Assembly: GCA_002392915.1 (NCBI GenBank)
Contig: DGHQ01000059.1
Coordinates: forward strand, 158,028 to 222,027
Length of the DNA: 64,000 nt
Reading direction: 5' to 3'
From: Bacteroidales bacterium UBA3844
GTDB taxonomy: Bacteria; Bacteroidota; Bacteroidia; Bacteroidales; Paludibacteraceae
Of the stretch, positions 60,085-64,000 are shown one piece after another; position 1 is the stretch's first letter; each line of letters begins with the position of its first letter. The notes under the pieces are model-generated. The model saw only the letters and a list, made by a program, of their open reading frames with translations. It had not been told where the DNA came from and ran no database searches. A program made the position numbers and the translations under genes.

Positions 60085-60312
60085 TTATGCCACATTGTTA
60101 TAATCTAGAACAGATATTTCTTGCATTGTCTTTTTAGCAGAATCCACATTTTTTTCCAATCTTATAGCTACATCATCAGAGATAAAAACCTCACCGCACT
60201 ATACACATTCATCACAAGGGACATTTTTAATGATAATCAAACAGCCCTTATAATCCACGACATGTGTTGTCGTTGAATTAATGACATTGCCTGTTTTACA
60301 AAAGACACACAT
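60085..60312 (-). pseudogene. YgiT-type zinc-finger gene with in-frame TAG
   Basis: From ATG 60310-60312 the frame reads MCVFCKTGNVINSTTTH ... KNVPCDECV, then TAG (60199-60201), then CGEVFISDDVAIRLEKNV ... to TAA 60085. The reading through the stop restores the C-x-x-C ... C-x-x-C-G-E pattern and length (75 codons) of YgiT/MqsA-type zinc-finger proteins, in which the interrupted position is normally Gln (CAG to TAG is one change). MqsA-like proteins are antitoxins when beside MqsR; no partner is seen. A strong GGAGGTGAT ribosome site 4-12 bases before the ATG is foreign to this genome and suggests a Firmicutes source. Confidence 0.72.
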
Positions 60313-60378
60313 AATCACCTCCTTGTTTTTAAATCTTCATTAAGAATCCGTTTAAATTTAAGAATTTGGTTAAAGAAA

Positions 60379-60577
60379 TGAGGATTGTTAAGGGCGGAAC
60401 GCCCTAACCCCTTCTTTTCTATTGCGAGCCGAAGGCGAGCACAAAAATTTAATAAAACCACAGAGGCACAAGGGTTACAGAGAAAGGCTACGCCTATTTA
60501 TGAGGAAAAGAGGTGAGAATTCAATCAGAAAGTGGAAAAATGATTCGCAGATTACAATTCATCGAATTTACGTTATA
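60379..60577 (-). repeat. MITE-like repeat, inverted copy
   Basis: Reverse complement matches 49945-50143 over about 200 bp, including CTTTCTGATTGAATTCTCAC, CTCTGTGGTTTTATTAAA and both hairpin cores. The terminal inverted repeat is visible only at the end near 60577. Confidence 0.75.
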
Positions 60578-60596
60578 TTACAATCAAAAATCACTT

Positions 60597-60887
60597 TCAT
60601 TTCACCATTCTATTCTTTTTTACTTCTGTTACAATCTCTTTTTCTGACATCGGGCAATCCGTCAAAGACTCCGATAATGTTTCAAGTTCTTTCCACCGTC
60701 CATCATCATCCATCTCCTTCACCCTTTTTAAGTATTCCTCCAAATCCGTAGATTTTTTTGACACACGAAGTTCTTCAAGCGATTTTTCTTTAATCGATTT
60801 CAATGCGACACCTTTGAACCTGCTCAACACATCTTGTAATGCAGGGAGTACCGACAAATCCTCTATTTCTAATTCCAATGTTGCCAT
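60597..60887 (-). CDS. Small unknown protein, 96 residues
   Basis: From ATG 60887 (MATLELEIEDLSVLPAL); an ATG two codons upstream is also possible. Short beta start then helices, with a charged helix LEELRVSKKSTDLEEYLKRVKEM. No partner gene; could be an orphan antitoxin-like or immunity-like protein. The next 160 bases (60894-61058) contain no gene. Confidence 0.55.
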   Translation of the reverse strand: MATLELEIEDLSVLPALQDVLSRFKGVALKSIKEKSLEELRVSKKSTDLEEYLKRVKEMDDDGRWKELETLSESLTDCPMSEKEIVTEVKKNRMVK

Positions 60888-61058
60888 AAGCATTATTTTA
60901 TAGTCAGCAAAGATAGTGATTTTTTAAGAAATCAAACATTAAAACATTCCTGCTTCTTTATTTTTATATTTACAAACAACTCAATTATGCTGCCCATCAG
61001 CGCCAGATACTTTTTCTAAACATCTTTCGCTATAAGTTGCATTATTTTCGGTTCTAAT

Positions 61059-61296
61059 CTACCCTCCTGTCGTCATCATCTCCGTCCGTGCTTCCAACGG
61101 CACATTCGTAGTGTTAACCGTCGTCTCTGGCAGTTTTGCTCCCGTCCACGGATTAAGCCCCTGACTCTTGGCTGAACATTAGCCTTGGAAGCCTCCGCCG
61201 ACAAGTCCGGTCGCAGCACCAAAGATTATTTCCTCGCAGGTGTCGCCACCGTTTATTGTCGCACTAACTCCGCCGAGTGCTGTGCCGTAGAGGTTT
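61059..61296 (-). pseudogene. RHS-like polymorphic toxin fragment, copy 1 (broken)
   Basis: Leftward frame without start: NLYGTALGGVSATINGG ... FGAATGLVGGGFQG, stop TAA (61179-61181), CSAKSQGLNPWTGAKLPETTV, ending at TAG 61059. The NPWTG motif marks the end of the conserved core in Bacteroidetes polymorphic toxins, after which toxin tips are exchanged. Copy 2 at 63264-63627 has Tyr where this one has the stop. No toxin domain follows: the tip has been lost. Confidence 0.65.
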
Positions 61297-61323
61297 TATA
61301 AAACCAGAAAAATAGAGTTTTTT

Positions 61324-61722
61324 TTACAACATAAAAATATCTACCAAAAGTTCTAACTTGTTAGTTATTAAAGTTGGCTTATTGTGATAGTCAAAACTTC
61401 CTGGAATCAGGTCGGATACTGTTTCGTAAACATCTGCTAACTCATCTTCAGTTAAATCGATGGCAAAAATATTATCATCGTATTGTTTCAATGCGAATTT
61501 TTTATTTTTCATTATAATTACTAAAAAATAGAACAATTCGTAAGTTAGAAAAAAAGAATAAATTCCGTCCTTAAAAAGATAGAATTTTTTTAAGGAATCT
61601 TCTGAAATAATTTGTATAATGCAACTATTTCCATTTTCTTTTACCAAAGGGATATTTTGAAAAATTTCTTTTTCTACAAATCCACTTTTTTCTCTATCCA
61701 ATAAATCAATTTTTCCAATCAT
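61324..61722 (-). CDS. Candidate immunity protein, 132 residues
   Basis: Begins MIGKIDLLDREKSGF; hydrophobic middle (FFLTYELFYFLVIIM) could be a membrane helix or buried core, acidic end. Its ATG overlaps the stop of a short orphan toxin-end frame (61719-61805, ending FTETRTSKGK) by ATGA, the usual toxin-immunity junction. Not recognised as a named immunity family. Confidence 0.6.
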   Translation of the reverse strand: MIGKIDLLDREKSGFVEKEIFQNIPLVKENGNSCIIQIISEDSLKKFYLFKDGIYSFFLTYELFYFLVIIMKNKKFALKQYDDNIFAIDLTEDELADVYETVSDLIPGSFDYHNKPTLITNKLELLVDIFML

Positions 61723-61805
61723 TTTCCTTTTGATGTTCTTGTTTCAGTAAAAGCATTTTTAATCGTTCCTGTTTCTGTCGCATGAACAGTAGCCTTGAAT
61801 AATAA
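61719..61805 (-). pseudogene. Orphan toxin-end fragment
   Basis: Short frame without start reading SLLLFKATVHATETGTIKNAFTE..., closing with TGA that overlaps the ATG of the next candidate immunity gene. Too short for a domain; kept because of the coupled junction. Confidence 0.4.
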
Positions 61806-61809
61806 AAGG

Positions 61810-62331
61810 CTAAATACCTAAAACGAACTTAGAATAAACCCAGTCGTCATTTGATATCAAATTGTCAAGTATATTTTTATCATTTTCAGATAGTTCATCT
61901 ATAGAAAAATCATCACTCAACTTTTCGTTTTCATAATACTGCTGTTCGTATTTTATTTTCGACACCATCAGTTCTTTTTTTATACTATCTGGAGTATATT
62001 TATTTATGCTTACCTTTAGTATTTCAAACAAAATTTTGTTTTTATACAAAAAACAATACCCCTCCGATTCAAAAATCTCTTTATACAACACATATATGTA
62101 AAGTAGAGCGCCCTCTTCAATGATATTTTTTTTGTGGACATCTATATTACCACAGAGAAACAAATATTCCCAATACGGCAATTTAAACATTTCAAAATTC
62201 AAATTACCTGCGTACAAATAATCATACTCTAAAAATTTCCGTTTAATTGTGTCTAAATCTTTCAAGGCTTGATTAAGTTCCTCGTCATCTACGTGCCTTT
62301 GGACTCCATCTATTTTGTCTATCCATATCAT
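61810..62331 (-). CDS. Candidate immunity protein, 173 residues
   Basis: Begins MIWIDKIDGVQRHVDDEEL; very A/T-rich, acidic, helical, with aromatic clusters (YWEYLFLCG, GYCFLYKNKILFEIL). Preceded on its strand by a ~55-base remnant (62345-62400) whose frame reads FFTVNHYKRYAYCMFNR, probably the end of a lost toxin module. No family recognised; the assignment rests on position. Confidence 0.55.
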   Translation of the reverse strand: MIWIDKIDGVQRHVDDEELNQALKDLDTIKRKFLEYDYLYAGNLNFEMFKLPYWEYLFLCGNIDVHKKNIIEEGALLYIYVLYKEIFESEGYCFLYKNKILFEILKVSINKYTPDSIKKELMVSKIKYEQQYYENEKLSDDFSIDELSENDKNILDNLISNDDWVYSKFVLGI

Positions 62332-62407
62332 ATTTATAAAATTTTAAGGTGTTACCGGTTGAACATGCAGTAAGCGTAGCGCTTGTAGTGGTTGACGGTG
62401 AAGAATC

Positions 62408-62833
62408 CTACCTAAGCTCCTCCAATGTTGTCTCTATCTCTTCTATCAATTCTGGCAAGAATGATTGGTCGATAGTATATTCACACGTTAAAGTAGCGTT
62501 ATTTTCGTGGCTTGAATCGTAATAATATAAATTTATTAAAGCTGAAATATATCCCATATTCCCTCCAGTTTCAAATAATATGTCGACATCTCTTTCTATT
62601 GGACTAAATACAGCTTTTTGTTTTTCTGTAAAATGGTCATATAGATTTTTTAACTCATCATAAAAACACTGCAGATATGGCATGTATATTTCTGTTTCAG
62701 TCGAAACATTGAAAATTCCAAATGACATTTCGATATGAAACCTTATCAGTCCTATATCCTGTTCAAGGATAGAAAAATTAGAAAATGACATTATTAAATG
62801 TCTTTTGTTGTCATAAAAGTTTATTTGACTCAT
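62408..62833 (-). CDS. Candidate immunity protein, 141 residues
   Basis: Begins MSQINFYDNKRHLIMSFSNFSIL; alternating strands in the first 60 residues, then a helix LQCFYDELKNLYDHFTEKQK and IERDVDILFET, and a last pair of strands and a helix. This order resembles the WapI-type immunity fold described for other toxin loci, but the match is only general. Starts 34 bases after the next upstream gene. Confidence 0.55.
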   Translation of the reverse strand: MSQINFYDNKRHLIMSFSNFSILEQDIGLIRFHIEMSFGIFNVSTETEIYMPYLQCFYDELKNLYDHFTEKQKAVFSPIERDVDILFETGGNMGYISALINLYYYDSSHENNATLTCEYTIDQSFLPELIEEIETTLEELR

Positions 62834-62866
62834 ACTTAGTATACTTTATTAAGTGGGCAGATATTT

Positions 62867-63111
62867 CTATCGTTTATCATATCTAATAAAAACATCCATA
62901 CAACAATTACGATCACAGATATCCCTTAAATAATCTTCAAATAATATTGTATTATCTTTGTCTTCTACAATTAGGGATGGTAGGTATTCTAAATCGTCTA
63001 AAAATTCAGCCAATCTTTCGTATGACATATTTTGATACGAAAAGTTTCTCGCTTTTACAATCAAGTCTTGTATTGCTTGTATTGCCTTTTTTGTTTTTGA
63101 TTCTCTATCAT
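62867..63111 (-). pseudogene. Immunity gene paired with the toxin at 63116, frameshifted
   Basis: ATG 63109-63111 is 5 bases after the toxin stop. Its frame closes after 16 codons (MIENQKQKRQYKQYKT), while the +1 frame continues as KKAIQAIQDLIVKARNFSYQNMSYERLAEFLDDLEYLP and so on to 62867. Adding one A to the A6 run at 63087-63092 joins the two into one protein of ~82 residues. Either a real loss or a homopolymer sequencing error. Confidence 0.6.
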
Positions 63112-63115
63112 TTTG

Positions 63116-63627
63116 TTAATGTATAAATTTAATATCTATAATTTTGACACCTCTATTTCCAAGATTCACATAAATTGGAGGAATCTTGTCACCAGATTTG
63201 AATCCATTAAATATTTTTTCATATCTATTTAGTTTTAACGTTGTGCTTATGTCTATAGAATTTTTAAAAGGCGAACGTAAATTTTTCTATCTGCACTTGA
63301 AATGTTTTGCCTGTATAATCCATTGCTTCAATAGATTTTAATTCTAATTGTTCTGCCGCCTTTGCTCTTCTTACGCCATCGCTAATTTCGAAAGTATTAC
63401 TACAATGCAAATCATCCAATGCTTGTTCCGTCCCTGTCGTCGTCATCTCCGCTTGCACTTCCAACGGCACATTCGGAGTGTTCACCGTCGTCTCTGGCAG
63501 TTTGGCTCCCGTCCACGGATTAAGCCCCTGACTCTTGGCTGAACAGTAGCCTTGGAGGCCTCCGCCTACAAGTCCGGCCGCGGCACCGAAGATGATTCCT
63601 CCACAAAGATAGTGTATTTTTCGGGTC
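63116..63627 (-). pseudogene. RHS-like polymorphic toxin fragment, copy 2, with frameshifted toxin tip
   Basis: Leftward frame without start: HYLCGGIIFGAAAGLVGGGLQGYCSAKSQGLNPWTG..., then the tip EISDGVRRAKAAEQLEL, closing at 63264. Removing one A from the A5 run at 63282-63286 continues as NLRSPFKNSIDISTTLKLNRYEKIFNG ... IPPIYVNLGNRGVKIIDIKFIH to TAA at 63116-63118. The DGVRRAKAA segment and the following pattern resemble a ParB-like toxin tip (tentative). Lacks 5' core and start, so an orphan C-terminal module; the partner immunity frame follows at once. Confidence 0.65.
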
Positions 63628-63634
63628 TAATCAA

Positions 63635-64000
63635 TCACGAAAAGACATTAATACTTTTCATTTCTTTGTCCAAATCCAATATGTTTATTTTTTTACCAAA
63701 GTACCTATATACTCGTTTAGCAAACCACTTTTGTATTTCATATTTTCTCAATATTTTTTTGCATCGATTGCACCATTTTTTTTCTCTGATATTGTAATCT
63801 TTGTCACTTACTTGCCAAAAATAATTTAAATCATATTTTTGTCCATATATGGGATAGTGACGAAATCTATCATAGCTCACATGAAAATTGATTTCATTTT
63901 CGCAGTTCCCGAAAGGAACTAATTTACACATAACAAAAAGTGTCCCCTTTTCAACTCTATACGGAGTAAAATCTGCCCATGTCAACGAACCTTGTTCCTC
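63635..64000 (-). CDS. Partial unknown protein running off the right edge
   Basis: Leftward frame open from base 64000 (reads EEQGSLTWADFTPYRVEKG at the edge) to the stop at 63635. It carries many Tyr, Phe, Lys residues, a NRCKK pair of Cys with an upstream GNCEN, and ends KEMKSINVFS. Apparent internal start at 63985 is TTG and unlikely. Could be an immunity protein of the next module; the true start is outside the window. Confidence 0.5.
   Translation of the reverse strand, partial: EEQGSLTWADFTPYRVEKGTLFVMCKLVPFGNCENEINFHVSYDRFRHYPIYGQKYDLNYFWQVSDKDYNIREKKWCNRCKKILRKYEIQKWFAKRVYRYFGKKINILDLDKEMKSINVFS

Overview
The window looks like a Bacteroidales (Prevotella/Bacteroides-type) chromosome carrying an integrated conjugative or mobilizable element. 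The evidence is the TTTG-N20-TAnnTTTG promoter type, the general absence of Shine-Dalgarno sequences, a type IX secretion locus (PorU/PorV), exported DUF6515 and DUF6794 proteins, and RHS-like polymorphic toxin debris.

Region 1 (1-28.3 kb) is the accessory element; its right limit lies between 28.33 and 28.69 kb and its left limit is outside the window. A leftward operon (4854 to beyond base 1) carries a DUF3945-type protein, two unknowns and an ArdC-like antirestriction zincin. Rightward (5.3-18.2 kb) comes a chain of small genes, nearly all unknown, organised as separate transcription units. Eleven near-identical promoters drive these units. Most transcripts would begin with a hairpin whose stem is kept by compensatory changes, followed by an A/T-rich leader ending near ACTTTATTTTTTTACACTATG. 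The chain includes a PcfK/PcfJ pair and ssb. Between the units lie G+C-rich gaps full of mini-hairpins, and at 16.08-16.57 kb an array of five large imperfect hairpins. Two promoter copies lead to terminators with no convincing gene between, so they may make small RNAs. From 18.3 to 28.3 kb the DNA is visibly more A+T-rich: more unknowns, then a leftward block of Toprim primase, TraN-like protein, coiled-coil protein and topoisomerase III.

Region 2 (28.7-60 kb) is ordinary chromosome: HD hydrolase, deformylase-like protein, SUI1/YciH, FAH hydrolase; two tandem porU genes with porV; a nusB-yajC-ybbR-coaE-dxs-rhodanese cluster; an S23 four-helix-bundle gene between repeats; Lrp/AsnC, RarA, two DUF6515 proteins, an ATC-hydrolase-like protein, PrsW, tRNA-Arg(CCG), AsnA, two secreted surface proteins (one with 111-bp coding repeats) and PyrG. 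Dispersed non-coding repeats, including a MITE-like one with terminal inverted repeats, sit in the gaps.

Region 3 (60-64 kb) is a decaying accessory zone: a YgiT-type zinc-finger gene with an in-frame stop and a Firmicutes-style ribosome site, then a leftward array of orphan toxin C-terminal fragments alternating with candidate immunity genes, several broken by frameshifts or stops.

The main candidate for something undescribed is 5-18 kb. ssb, an antirestriction zincin and many small unknown proteins under one reiterated promoter with structured leaders resemble the leading region of a conjugative element, where anti-defence genes are expressed early in the recipient. That reading is inference.
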